Both the position numbers and the translations under genes were made by a program. Shown here piece after piece: positions 1 through 8,302 of a stretch of DNA of 64,000 nt; positions within the stretch are counted from its first letter, which is position 1, and every line of letters starts with the position of its first letter. Origin of the DNA: JAAZBV01 sp964499695 (lineage in GTDB: Bacteria > Desulfobacterota > DSM-4660 > Desulfatiglandales > HGW-15); the NCBI GenBank assembly GCA_964499695.1, contig CAZCMD010000003.1, positions 1-64,000 of the forward strand. Direction: 5' to 3'. The notes under the pieces were generated by a model. That model was not told where the DNA came from. It made no database searches and saw nothing but the letters and a program-made list of their open reading frames with translations.

Positions 1-152
1 ATATTTTTCGGAAGGGCCTTTTCATCAGGGGTAACATCAACCTTTGCAGCACCTGCTTTAAAAAGGAGATCAGCAGTTTGGGCTGAGGCTGTATTGGAGG
101 ACATAACAAAGATCAACGTAACTGTTATTAATATTGATATGGATTTTTTCAT
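1..152 (-). CDS. Secreted protein, N-terminal fragment (ceramidase-like start)
   Basis: Fifty codons run off the window edge. The start is ATG at 152. A Sec signal peptide is visible (MKKSISIL..., hydrophobic core, cut near ASAQ), followed by a mature start reading AGAAKVDVTPDE. That AG-x-AKVDVTP pattern is typical of the N-terminus of neutral/alkaline ceramidase-type hydrolases and related exported proteins, but with 50 residues the family call is tentative. It lies 22 bp downstream of the SGNH hydrolase on the same strand, so the two are probably co-transcribed. Confidence 0.5.
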   Translation of the reverse strand, partial: MKKSISILITVTLIFVMSSNTASAQTADLLFKAGAAKVDVTPDEKALPKN

Positions 153-174
153 TTTTTTACTCCATTTAATAAAA

Positions 175-975
175 CTACTTAATCACCTTATCTAACGCCT
201 CTGCGATTATCTTTGTCATTATCTTATATCCCTCTGCATTGGGATGAATGCCATCTTCTGATATCTCTTCTTTCAAAAATCCCTTTTCATCCACCATTGC
301 ACTGAAGTAATCCACATAAACTGCATTTCCTTTTGATGCATAATCCTTCATCCATGTATTAAGCTTAAGGATATCCTTTGTCGGGTGAGTAGCTGATACC
401 GGGTCTTTCATATATGAGGGTAATTTGCCACTGGCTTTCGCCTTGTAAAAGCCATAGTCACTTATTGGAAGAACAGAGCAGAGAATAACCTTTATGTTGT
501 TTTGTTTTGCAATATCGGTCATGGCCATTATGTTTTGCTCTATCATCTCAGCAGTTGAAGGCCCTGTGTTTTGTGACACATCGTTAATACCCGCCAGAAC
601 CACCATGGCAGCAGGTTTATGCACAACAACATCAGGATACATACGCACCAGCATCTGTGGTGTTGTCTGCCCGCTGATGCCCCTGTTCACATAGGGCTTT
701 CCAGGAAAATATTCTGCAAGTTTCCAGAAATCAGTAATTGAGTCGCCCATGAATACAACCCGTTTTGGATCAAAGGGCTGCTTTTTGACTGCCTCGTTAT
801 CACTCTGGTATCTGCTGAGCTGGTTCCAGTCAGAGAGCTGATTCACAAGCCTCTGTGCAAATATAGGCAAACAGCAGCTATTGTCCTCCTGATTGAATTC
901 CTCAACAAGCTGGCTTTGGGCGGTAATACTGAAACCCATAAAAAATAATATAAATGCCAATATCCTTAATTTCAT
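175..975 (-). CDS. Exported SGNH/GDSL-family esterase
   Basis: A 266-residue secreted hydrolase. The start at 975 is preferred because AGGAGG lies just upstream; the longer frame to 1002 adds nine residues without a ribosome site. A signal peptide (MKLRILAFILFFMGF...) precedes the SGNH core: block I GDSIT with nucleophile Ser about residue 79, block III GIND about 129-132, and block V DGIHP with the Asp/His of the catalytic triad about 241-244. Family members deacylate sugars, lipids or aromatic esters in the periplasm. The substrate is not readable from sequence; the many esterases nearby suggest plant-derived esters. It is the upstream partner of the ceramidase-like fragment. Confidence 0.9.
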   Translation of the reverse strand: MKLRILAFILFFMGFSITAQSQLVEEFNQEDNSCCLPIFAQRLVNQLSDWNQLSRYQSDNEAVKKQPFDPKRVVFMGDSITDFWKLAEYFPGKPYVNRGISGQTTPQMLVRMYPDVVVHKPAAMVVLAGINDVSQNTGPSTAEMIEQNIMAMTDIAKQNNIKVILCSVLPISDYGFYKAKASGKLPSYMKDPVSATHPTKDILKLNTWMKDYASKGNAVYVDYFSAMVDEKGFLKEEISEDGIHPNAEGYKIMTKIIAEALDKVIK

Positions 976-1032
976 TTTAGTTCCTCCTATCGGCATGGGC
1001 ATAATGCCTCGTGCCCTGCGAATTTTGTTTTT

Positions 1033-1064
1033 AGCTGAATGCTGACAGCTGAAAGCTGACAGCT
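1033..1064. repeat. CAGCT-rich short repeat
   Basis: A short run built from repeats of AGCTGACAGCTGAAAGC type, between the SGNH gene and the MFS gene. The same word family recurs at 32461-32547, so this is a dispersed repeat rather than a unique terminator, though it can fold and ends in a T run. Confidence 0.6.
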
Positions 1065-1067
1065 TTT

Positions 1068-2291
1068 TTAATACTCACTCGAATCCAGTTCTGCCAGCCT
1101 TCTTCTGGCCGGATTATAAACCCAGTTGAAAACCATCCCCAGAAAAAGCAGCCCTGCAAAAACCGTTGCAAGGATAAAACCGTATCTGGGATTTCCGAAT
1201 ATGTCACTTACAACACCCATTGCCCATGGCCCTGCCGCAGCAGCCACACAAGTAAAAAAGAGGATTACGCCTGCAACGGTTCCATGCTCTGTTTTTGGAA
1301 AGCAGCTTATACCCTTTGAGTTAAGTGTAGGGTATATCATTGACATAAAGAGACCTGAAAGTGGCAAAAGCCAGATTGCGTAAGCCAAACCGCCAATCAT
1401 TGAGCCGATAAAGCATATAAAAATAGCCAGGCTGAAGAGGACCATAACAGATGTCCAGTTGAAACGGGCCAAAATCCATGACCCCATAAACCGCCCTATT
1501 ACCCTCAGGACAAAAAATATGGAGGTTGCGTATGCGACTACAAAGGTAAATGAACCTGTATACCCTTCAAATAGTGTGGGCATCCAGACATATATTGCGC
1601 ACTCGGATGCCACATATAGAAAAATCATAAATGAAAACCCGAGGGCATAGGGATTTTTCATCATCCCAAAGGTTCTTGAGAGATCAATGGGTTCATCCAC
1701 GGGTTTGACTCTCTTTGGATATTTTACCAGCAGGGCAGTTACGATGAGTATGACGCAGATTGTTCCGGCAATAATATATATCCACTTCCATGAGAATCCG
1801 CCGTCAAGAAGCCATGTTACTATAGCCGGACCTATGATTGCGCCCACACCGAAAAATCCTTCAACCGTATTCATGGTGGCTGTATGTTCAGTGGTTGACC
1901 CCGAGATATCACCCACAAGGGCCAGTGCCCCTGTCTTGAATATGCCTATTGCTGCCCCTGATATGACAAGGAGCACAATAAAAAACATAAAGGTATTGCC
2001 GGCTGCAAAAAGGTAGGAGTTCAATGCAAAAAGAATCAGCCCTAGAATAATGGTCTTCTTTCGTCCAAGCCTGTCAGCAAGAAAACCAAGCAGGATGCCA
2101 GCGAGCGCAATGGCTATCATATTGGCATAGTGGAATGCACCTGCAGCCGCCATGCTCAGTTTAAATTCCTTTATTACCACCGGAATGATAAGGCCCACGG
2201 AATCGGTGGTCATGGCAAACATCATGAACATAAGGTATGTAAGCCATTTTATTGCTGTAAGGTTGTGTCTATTGGATGTTTGTGACTCCAT
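1068..2291 (-). CDS. MFS transporter
   Basis: A 407-residue, 12-helix major facilitator. The start at 2291 is chosen because AGAGGAA precedes it. The longer open frame to 2366 translates the dispersed repeat at 2317-2392 (reading WIPAFAGMTK) and is not a natural N-terminus. The MFS signature between helices 2 and 3 is visible as GFLADRLGRKK. The substrate is unknown. Its neighbours are hydrolases, so uptake of a released carboxylate or sugar is an inference only. Confidence 0.88.
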   Translation of the reverse strand: MESQTSNRHNLTAIKWLTYLMFMMFAMTTDSVGLIIPVVIKEFKLSMAAAGAFHYANMIAIALAGILLGFLADRLGRKKTIILGLILFALNSYLFAAGNTFMFFIVLLVISGAAIGIFKTGALALVGDISGSTTEHTATMNTVEGFFGVGAIIGPAIVTWLLDGGFSWKWIYIIAGTICVILIVTALLVKYPKRVKPVDEPIDLSRTFGMMKNPYALGFSFMIFLYVASECAIYVWMPTLFEGYTGSFTFVVAYATSIFFVLRVIGRFMGSWILARFNWTSVMVLFSLAIFICFIGSMIGGLAYAIWLLPLSGLFMSMIYPTLNSKGISCFPKTEHGTVAGVILFFTCVAAAAGPWAMGVVSDIFGNPRYGFILATVFAGLLFLGMVFNWVYNPARRRLAELDSSEY

Positions 2292-2316
2292 GATTGTTCC
2301 TCTAAAAGTGTTTTTC

Positions 2317-2392
2317 GTCATGCCCGCGAAGGCGGGAATCCATTTTTTATATAAAGCAAAAGACAATGGATGACCGCCTGCGCGGGCATGAC
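2317..2392. repeat. Inverted-repeat element (GTCATGCCCGC family)
   Basis: Two imperfect 28-base arms face each other: 2317-2344 (GTCATGCCCGCGAAGG...) and 2365-2392 (...GCGCGGGCATGAC). A shorter relative lies at 15039-15058. This is a non-coding palindromic dispersed element sitting in the 5' region of the MFS gene, where it may fold in the mRNA. Confidence 0.8.
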
Positions 2393-2454
2393 AACCTGTT
2401 AGTTATTCATTGAAATATATAATAATTGTCCCTCGATATTTGTATTACTAATGT

Positions 2455-3333
2455 TTAACCTGCATATCTGTATTCTTTATCCAGGCCCGAGCCAGTGATA
2501 ATGGCCTTAACAGATGACAAATCCACATTCAACGTTACCCAGTGCACACCCTTTGCCCACTTCATTATCAATAAGTCCTTCTCAGGAACCTCTATACTGA
2601 ATTCGCCATTAAAGGCAGCGTGACTGTTTCTTAGGCGGATCAGATCTATAAGCCTCTGTACCAGAGGCTGCTTAAGTGCACTTACGACTTCTTCATTTGT
2701 ATAATAATGACGATTTATGTCACGCCCGACCTTTGAACGTTCAAGGAGTTCCATATCATTCCTGCCTCCCAGGAGGCCGGTATAATAGACCTGTGGAATC
2801 CCCGGTGCAAAAAACTGGATGGCCCTGGCTATCAGGTAAGATGCTTCGCTTCCACCAAGGGCATCAAGGAAGGTNNNNNNNNNNNNNNNNNNNNNNNNNN
2901 NNNNNNNNNNNNNNNNNNNNNNNNNNNNNNNNNNNNNNNNNNNNNNNNNNNNNNNNNNNNNNNNNNNNNNNNNNGGAAATACCCTGTCAAAGGTGAGAAA
3001 CATGCCGGCATACGGCGAAGCTGCCCCATTCTTTGAAAAATCCAAAAACTGAGGAGATGATGATGATACATGATTAACTATCAGATCCGCCACAAGCTCC
3101 ACTGTTTTACCAAGTTCACGCACATCATCCCATGTGCCGAGTTTGGGGTCTGCCTTTGTATGATCTATGGGATCAAAACCTGCATCTGCACCGTCAATCG
3201 GGTAGAAAAAAGGAAGAAGATGAGCACCGCCAAAAACATTGGATAGAGGACCCTTTAAAAGGCTGTTTAGCTTGTTGAATCCTCCCCCTGAAAGGCGGTC
3301 AACATAGGTAATGAGTTGAACCTTATTTTTCAT
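2455..3333 (-). CDS. Sucrose phosphorylase-like GH13 enzyme, interrupted by an assembly gap
   Basis: The start at 3333 follows AAAGGAAC; the frame above it (to 3357) lacks a site. The N-terminal part matches the GH13_18 pattern: MKNKVQLITYVDRL, then GADAGFDPIDHTKADP, and conserved region I as DLIVNH. The C-terminal part has QVYYTGLLGGRND and GRDINRHYYT, both characteristic of sucrose phosphorylases, which convert a glucoside such as sucrose plus phosphate to glucose-1-phosphate. Only about 258 residues are visible against roughly 480-560 for the family. The catalytic Asp and Glu regions lie in the 100-N gap, whose true length must be nearer 700 bases. Related phosphorylases with other acceptors cannot be excluded. 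Confidence 0.85.
   Translation of the reverse strand: MKNKVQLITYVDRLSGGGFNKLNSLLKGPLSNVFGGAHLLPFFYPIDGADAGFDPIDHTKADPKLGTWDDVRELGKTVELVADLIVNHVSSSSPQFLDFSKNGAASPYAGMFLTFDRVFXXXXXXXXXXXXXXXXXXXXXXXXXXXXXXXXXXTFLDALGGSEASYLIARAIQFFAPGIPQVYYTGLLGGRNDMELLERSKVGRDINRHYYTNEEVVSALKQPLVQRLIDLIRLRNSHAAFNGEFSIEVPEKDLLIMKWAKGVHWVTLNVDLSSVKAIITGSGLDKEYRYAG
2875..2974. other. Assembly gap (100 N)
   Basis: Exactly 100 N, a nominal scaffold join of unknown real length. It interrupts the sucrose phosphorylase-like gene. The same frame on both sides is coincidental evidence only. Confidence 0.99.
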
Positions 3334-3752
3334 GGCTGTTCCTTTCCAGCAGGTCACTACTTTTTATATTATATACTTTTCAACAACTCCTACCAGATTG
3401 TATTATCTATTGTCAATGCAATTTCTTATATATTGATAAATACAGTTACCTGCCTGATAATACCAATTTTTGATCCATTAATCATATAGTTACATGTTAA
3501 ACATCACATATATCAATATACTGTTTTAATAATTATCGCACATCATATTGTCATTACATTTTTCCTGATTTGTAATATTTACAACCTTGACATTTATTTT
3601 ATCTAAAAGTAGTATCCCTCCGGTGTTTAAACCATTTAATTTTGTCCCGCCAATCTTGCTTTTTCTGAGCGGGTTTTACAGACTACCAAAACATGACATT
3701 CTACTCAGGTGATTTTACCAGACAGGGATTGTCACGCAAATGGAGGATTTCC
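3334..3752. promoter_or_regulatory. Divergent intergenic control region
   Basis: About 420 AT-rich bases between the divergent phosphorylase and esterase operons. I see no open frame of interest. It holds the promoter listed at 3587-3615 and, directly upstream of its -35, the palindrome TTGTAA-TAT-TTACAA at 3570-3584, a plausible operator for a regulator I cannot name. Confidence 0.6.
3587..3615 (+). promoter_or_regulatory. Sigma-70 type promoter of the esterase operon
   Basis: A TTGACA box at 3587-3592 and TAGTAT at 3610-3615 are separated by 17 bases, in an AT-rich setting about 140 bases before the esterase start. The palindrome TTGTAA-N3-TTACAA ends two bases upstream of the -35 box. Confidence 0.6.
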
Positions 3753-5185
3753 ATGTCAGTCAATTACCCATTACAAAATAAAATTCATGCAATTATCCTA
3801 TCTCTGTTTCTGGTGATAACAACAACCGCTATGGCCGAACCTGTCAAAATCGAAAACGGTATGGTTCAGGGTACTGTGGAAGATGGATTAAGGGTCTACA
3901 GGGGCATTCCCTTTGCTGCGCCTCCTGTTAACGAACTACGCTGGAAGGCACCTCAACCGACCCAAAAATGGAAAGGGGTTCTGCCGGCTGACAAGTTCGG
4001 CCCTGCAAGCATCCAGAACAACCCTGCGATGACTAACCTTCCCCCTCCAAGCGAAGACTGTCTGTACCTCAATGTGTGGACACCAGCTAAAAGCGATAAA
4101 GACAGGCTTGCTGTTATGGTATGGATACATGGCGGGGGTTTTATGGCAGGGGCTACTTCAGAGCAGCTCTATCACAGCGAACACATCGCAAAAAGGGGGG
4201 TTGTGGTAGTTACTATCGGCTACAGGCTGGGCATACAGGGCTTTATGGCTCACCCGGCCCTGAGTGCTGAAAACGATAAAAAGGTATCGGGCAATTATGG
4301 TCTTCTGGATATGATCGAGGGGCTTAAATGGGTTCAACAAAACATCTCTGCATTTGGCGGCGACCCGGGAAAAGTTACCATATTTGGTGAATCCGCCGGA
4401 GGAATTGCCGTAAGCATGCTGTGCGCTTCGCCCCTTGCAAAAGGTCTGTTTCATGGAGCAATATCACAGAGCGGAGGATCATTCGGTCCGGTCAGGGCAA
4501 ATGGCGGCCCGGGTGAAAACGTGCAGTCTCTGGCTGACGCGGAGAAGGCAGGAAAGGAATGGGCCATAAAAGAGGGGGCCACTACCGCCGCTGAACTGCG
4601 TAAACTTCCTGCTGATAAACTCATCATTTCATGGCCTGCTCAGGGTAATGGCTGGCCTGTGATGGATGGATGGGTTATCCCTGATGATCAGTACAGACTC
4701 TACGAGGCTGGTAAATATAATGATACCCCTGTACTTGTCGGATACAATTCTGATGAGGGGGCATCCTTTCCAGCGGAACCAACTTCTGAAGCATATGTTA
4801 AATACACAAAAGAACGTTACGGCCGTTTTGCGGAAAGATTGCTTGAGTTATATCCCCCCGGAAAGGATAAACCAACAAAAACCGCCCGTGACCTCATGCG
4901 TGACACTGCATTTGGCTGGCACACATGGACATGGGCGCGCCTCCAGACAAAGACCGGTAAATCAAAGACATTTCTCTACTATTTTGACCACCACCCCGAA
5001 TATCCTCTTGATTCACCAAAGGCAGGCTTTGGTGCTGCACATTCTGATGAAATGCCCCTTGTCTTTCATCAGTTCGGTTTACCCGGACGTCCTGCAAAGA
5101 ATGATATAGATGTAGCAATGTCAGAGATGATCATCTCCTACTGGACCAACTTTGCCAAATATGGCGACCCTAATGGCAAAGGGCT
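3753..5185 (+). CDS. Type-B carboxylesterase, 3' end in gap
   Basis: The start at 3753 follows GGAGG at ideal spacing; upstream in-frame ATGs lack sites. A signal peptide (cut near TAMA) leads into a COesterase fold. The oxyanion motif HGGGF is present, the nucleophile is in FGESAGG (Ser about 214), and the catalytic His is in AAHSDEMPLVF. Members hydrolyse carboxylic esters, including aryl esters. 477 residues are visible. By comparison with the close paralogue at 8303 about 45 residues of the domain are hidden in the gap. The frame read through the N run is meaningless. It is the first gene of the operon that continues with an exported flavoprotein. Confidence 0.92.
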
Positions 5186-5285
5186 NNNNNNNNNNNNNNN
5201 NNNNNNNNNNNNNNNNNNNNNNNNNNNNNNNNNNNNNNNNNNNNNNNNNNNNNNNNNNNNNNNNNNNNNNNNNNNNNNNNNNNNN
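5186..5285. other. Assembly gap (100 N)
   Basis: Exactly 100 N. It removes the 3' end of the carboxylesterase and possibly more. The distance to the next gene is therefore not reliable. Confidence 0.99.
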
Positions 5286-5336
5286 TTTTTTTAACCGTCA
5301 TCTTCACAGGTGATGCAATTTAAAAAGGAGGGAATT

Positions 5337-6884
5337 ATGCGGATATCGAGGAGATCTTTTCTTAAAGCCGCAGCAACAGGAATTGGTTCAGCCACACTTA
5401 CAGGGTTGGGAGCAACAAAATCCGGGGCAACTCAACCGGATCAGATAACAAAGTGGGATTACGAGGCCGATGTAGTTGTACTTGGCCTGGGGGCCGCAGG
5501 ACTCATGACTGCAATAACAGCATATGATCAGGGAGCTGATGTATTAATACTTGAAAAAGCACCCGAGGCCCATGCAGGAGGCAATACCCGTGTCTGCGGT
5601 CAGGGTTACTGGTGCCCATCTGACTCTAAAAATGCTGTAGAATATCAAAAGGCATTGAGTGACGGTTTTCCCATACCGGATGAAACCACTGAAACATTCC
5701 ATAAATACTCAATACAAGTAACAAAATGGCTGACAGAAATGGGTGCTGATATGAGGACAATTCCCTCAAAGGGGGAATACCCCGAATTTCCGGGAAAGGC
5801 TGAATATGTCTGCTGGTCCTCAAAGGGGAACGGTTATCAGCGTCTGTGGCTCCTCCTGATGGATAATGCCCTTAAAAAAAGAAAAGTCAGGGTCATGTAT
5901 GAGACACCTGCAAAGGAATTGATCAGAGACAACAGTGCAGGAGATATCCGTGGTGTAGCAGCGGAAAAAAATGGCAGTAAAATTTATGTAAAGGCAAAAA
6001 AGGCTGTAACGCTCTGCACAGGTGGCTTTGAAAATAACCAGGAGATGATACGTGATTATCTTGGTATGCCATGCGGATATCCAAAGGGCAGCCCCTATAA
6101 TACAGGTGATGGGATCAGGATGGCAATGGCAATAGGCGCCGACCTCTGGCATATGGATAACCAGGCCGGCCCTGATTTCAATTTCAAAATACCTGACAAA
6201 GAGTGGGCCTTTGGTTATAATTTTGCTCCCCCCGGTAACGGATGGATCTGGATTGCAAAAGATGCCACCAGGTTTACTAACGAAGCATATTCAACAAAAC
6301 ATGGCAAAATACCTTTCCATGGAATCTATATACCTGTGCCCACACCATTGCCAGTACATTGTGTATTTGATGAAACCATGAGAAAGAGCGGGCCACTTTA
6401 CCCTAATGAATATTTCTTCTGCTGGTGGTCAGAGATAGAAAAATACAAATGGAGCCCTGACAGCAGCGCGGAGATAGAAAAAGGCTGGATCATAAAGGCC
6501 GACACAACAAAAGAACTTGCCTCAAAAATAGGTAAGGACCCTGACACCCTTGAAAAGACAGTTGCCACATGGAATAAGTCCTGCGCTGAAGGTAATGATC
6601 CGGAATTCGGAAGGACTCCTCAAAAAATGGCGCCAATTCAGACACCCCCCTTCTATGCAGCAGAGTTAGTCCCGGCATTCACCAATACCCAGGGAGGGCC
6701 GCGGCGTAATAGCAAGGCACAGGTGCTCGATACAAACCGAAAGCCAATCCCGAGGCTCTATTCTGCCGGTGAACTTGGTGCACTTTACAGCTGGCATTAT
6801 CAGGGCGGCGGCAACATACTGGAGTGTCTGGTCTTTGGCCGCATCGCCGGTGAACAGATAGCCCTGGAAATACCATGGGGGTAA
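5337..6884 (+). CDS. Tat-exported FAD flavoprotein (fumarate reductase/ketosteroid dehydrogenase superfamily)
   Basis: 515 residues. The start at 5337 follows GGAGGG. A twin-arginine signal (RISRRSFLKAAATG) indicates export of the folded, FAD-loaded protein to the periplasm. The Rossmann FAD motif reads VVVLGLGAAGLMTA. A second family signature is AGGNTRVCGQGYW, and the C-terminal FAD segment is LYSAGELGALYSWHYQGGGN. It lacks heme or FMN domains, so the electron donor must be separate. Relatives include periplasmic ene-reductases (fumarate, urocanate, methacrylate or cinnamate type) and 3-oxosteroid dehydrogenases. Sitting between two esterases, reduction of a released unsaturated acid is a reasonable but unproven guess. 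Confidence 0.85.
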   Translation: MRISRRSFLKAAATGIGSATLTGLGATKSGATQPDQITKWDYEADVVVLGLGAAGLMTAITAYDQGADVLILEKAPEAHAGGNTRVCGQGYWCPSDSKNAVEYQKALSDGFPIPDETTETFHKYSIQVTKWLTEMGADMRTIPSKGEYPEFPGKAEYVCWSSKGNGYQRLWLLLMDNALKKRKVRVMYETPAKELIRDNSAGDIRGVAAEKNGSKIYVKAKKAVTLCTGGFENNQEMIRDYLGMPCGYPKGSPYNTGDGIRMAMAIGADLWHMDNQAGPDFNFKIPDKEWAFGYNFAPPGNGWIWIAKDATRFTNEAYSTKHGKIPFHGIYIPVPTPLPVHCVFDETMRKSGPLYPNEYFFCWWSEIEKYKWSPDSSAEIEKGWIIKADTTKELASKIGKDPDTLEKTVATWNKSCAEGNDPEFGRTPQKMAPIQTPPFYAAELVPAFTNTQGGPRRNSKAQVLDTNRKPIPRLYSAGELGALYSWHYQGGGNILECLVFGRIAGEQIALEIPWG

Positions 6885-6886
6885 AA

Positions 6887-6986
6887 NNNNNNNNNNNNNN
6901 NNNNNNNNNNNNNNNNNNNNNNNNNNNNNNNNNNNNNNNNNNNNNNNNNNNNNNNNNNNNNNNNNNNNNNNNNNNNNNNNNNNNNN
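6887..6986. other. Assembly gap (100 N)
   Basis: Exactly 100 N, between the flavoprotein stop and the body of the SGNH lipoprotein gene. It hides the latter's start codon. Confidence 0.99.
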
Positions 6987-8288
6987 AAATATCTCGTTTA
7001 TGTAATAATCCTGATTCTACCATTTCTAGCCTGCTCTCAACCTGAAAAGACTCAGATAAAAAGCGATAAATGGGTATCAGCATGGGCAACGGCCCAGCAG
7101 CTTGACGATGTGGTGTTTCCCAAAATGCCTTTCCCCCCTAATTTTAAAATGCCAGAACAGGGCCCTCCGCCAAAACCGGGTGAACTGGGAGACAACCCGT
7201 CAATATTTTATGTACCTCCTGATCTTAAGGACAGGACTGTGAGGATGGTTGTCCATACAAGTATCGGCGGTAAAAAAATCCGGGTTAATCTTTCCAGCGC
7301 TCTGGGTCGCCCACTGGTTAAGGTAGGATCAGCCCATGTTGCGATTTATAAATCCGATGGGTCAATCGTACCGGGGACAGACCATGGACTTACATTCGGC
7401 GGTAACCCTACATGCACACTCTTGCCAGGTGTACTCATGGTGAGTGATTCAGTAGACATGGAAATACCCCCCTTTACAGACCTGGCTGTATCCCTTTACT
7501 TTTCTGAAGAAACCGGTACTCCAACCGAGCACAGGCTTGGTCTCCACACAACATGGGTATCTAAAGGAAATTCAGCCGGAAATGAAGTTATGCCTGAACC
7601 TGAGAAAACCTATACCTATTTATGGCTCGCAGGCATCGATGTCCTCACAGATACAGATGGCTTTTCAATTGTTGCCCTGGGCGATTCAATCACAGATGGT
7701 TTTGCCACAACGCTGGATGCAGACAGGACATGGCCGGTGTTGCTTGCAAAACGTTTGAATGAAAAACAGGGAGGGCCACAGATATCTGTCATAAACAAGG
7801 GCATCTCAGGTAACCAGGTATTGATGGATGGTGCAGGTATCAGCGCCCTTGCACGGTTCGACAGGGATGTGCTGAGTGTTGCCGGTGTAAAATGGGTGAT
7901 ACTCCTTGAAGGTATCAACGACATCAATTTTCGCGGATGGGATGACAGCCCGGATGGTCTTACAGCAGATGACCTTATTGCAGGTTATAAACAGATAATA
8001 GAACGTGCACATACTCACGGTATAAAGGTGATCGGAGCAACACTTACCCCTGAAGAGGGCGTGCCGACCATGTCAGATCATGGTGAAAAGATAAGGATTG
8101 CAGTTAATGAGTGGATTCGAACGGGCAATGCCTTTGATGCTGTTGTGGATTTTGATGCGGTAATCCGTGACCCGTCAAGACCCATACGCATGAGGCCTGA
8201 GTTAGACCCTGGTGACCATATACATCCAAACGATGCAGGCAACCAGGCAATGGCAGATGCCTTTGATTTGAAGCTTTTTAAAGAATAG
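6987..8288 (+). CDS. SGNH/GDSL-family esterase lipoprotein, 5' end in gap
   Basis: The frame is open from the edge of the gap. The first visible residues form a lipoprotein signal (KYLVYVIILILPFLAC, then SQPEK) with lipobox FLAC, so probably only a few codons and the start are missing. A GTG at 7110 would cut off the signal and the conserved SAWATAQQ start of the mature domain, so I reject it as the start. SGNH blocks: VALGDSITDG (nucleophile), EGINDIN, and GDHIHPNDAGN (Asp/His). An N-terminal beta-rich region of about 150 residues precedes the hydrolase fold, as in exported aryl- or acetyl-esterases of this type. It ends 14 bases before the fused carboxylesterase. Confidence 0.88.
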   Translation, partial: KYLVYVIILILPFLACSQPEKTQIKSDKWVSAWATAQQLDDVVFPKMPFPPNFKMPEQGPPPKPGELGDNPSIFYVPPDLKDRTVRMVVHTSIGGKKIRVNLSSALGRPLVKVGSAHVAIYKSDGSIVPGTDHGLTFGGNPTCTLLPGVLMVSDSVDMEIPPFTDLAVSLYFSEETGTPTEHRLGLHTTWVSKGNSAGNEVMPEPEKTYTYLWLAGIDVLTDTDGFSIVALGDSITDGFATTLDADRTWPVLLAKRLNEKQGGPQISVINKGISGNQVLMDGAGISALARFDRDVLSVAGVKWVILLEGINDINFRGWDDSPDGLTADDLIAGYKQIIERAHTHGIKVIGATLTPEEGVPTMSDHGEKIRIAVNEWIRTGNAFDAVVDFDAVIRDPSRPIRMRPELDPGDHIHPNDAGNQAMADAFDLKLFKE

Positions 8289-8302
8289 ACAGGAGAGCAG
8301 AT

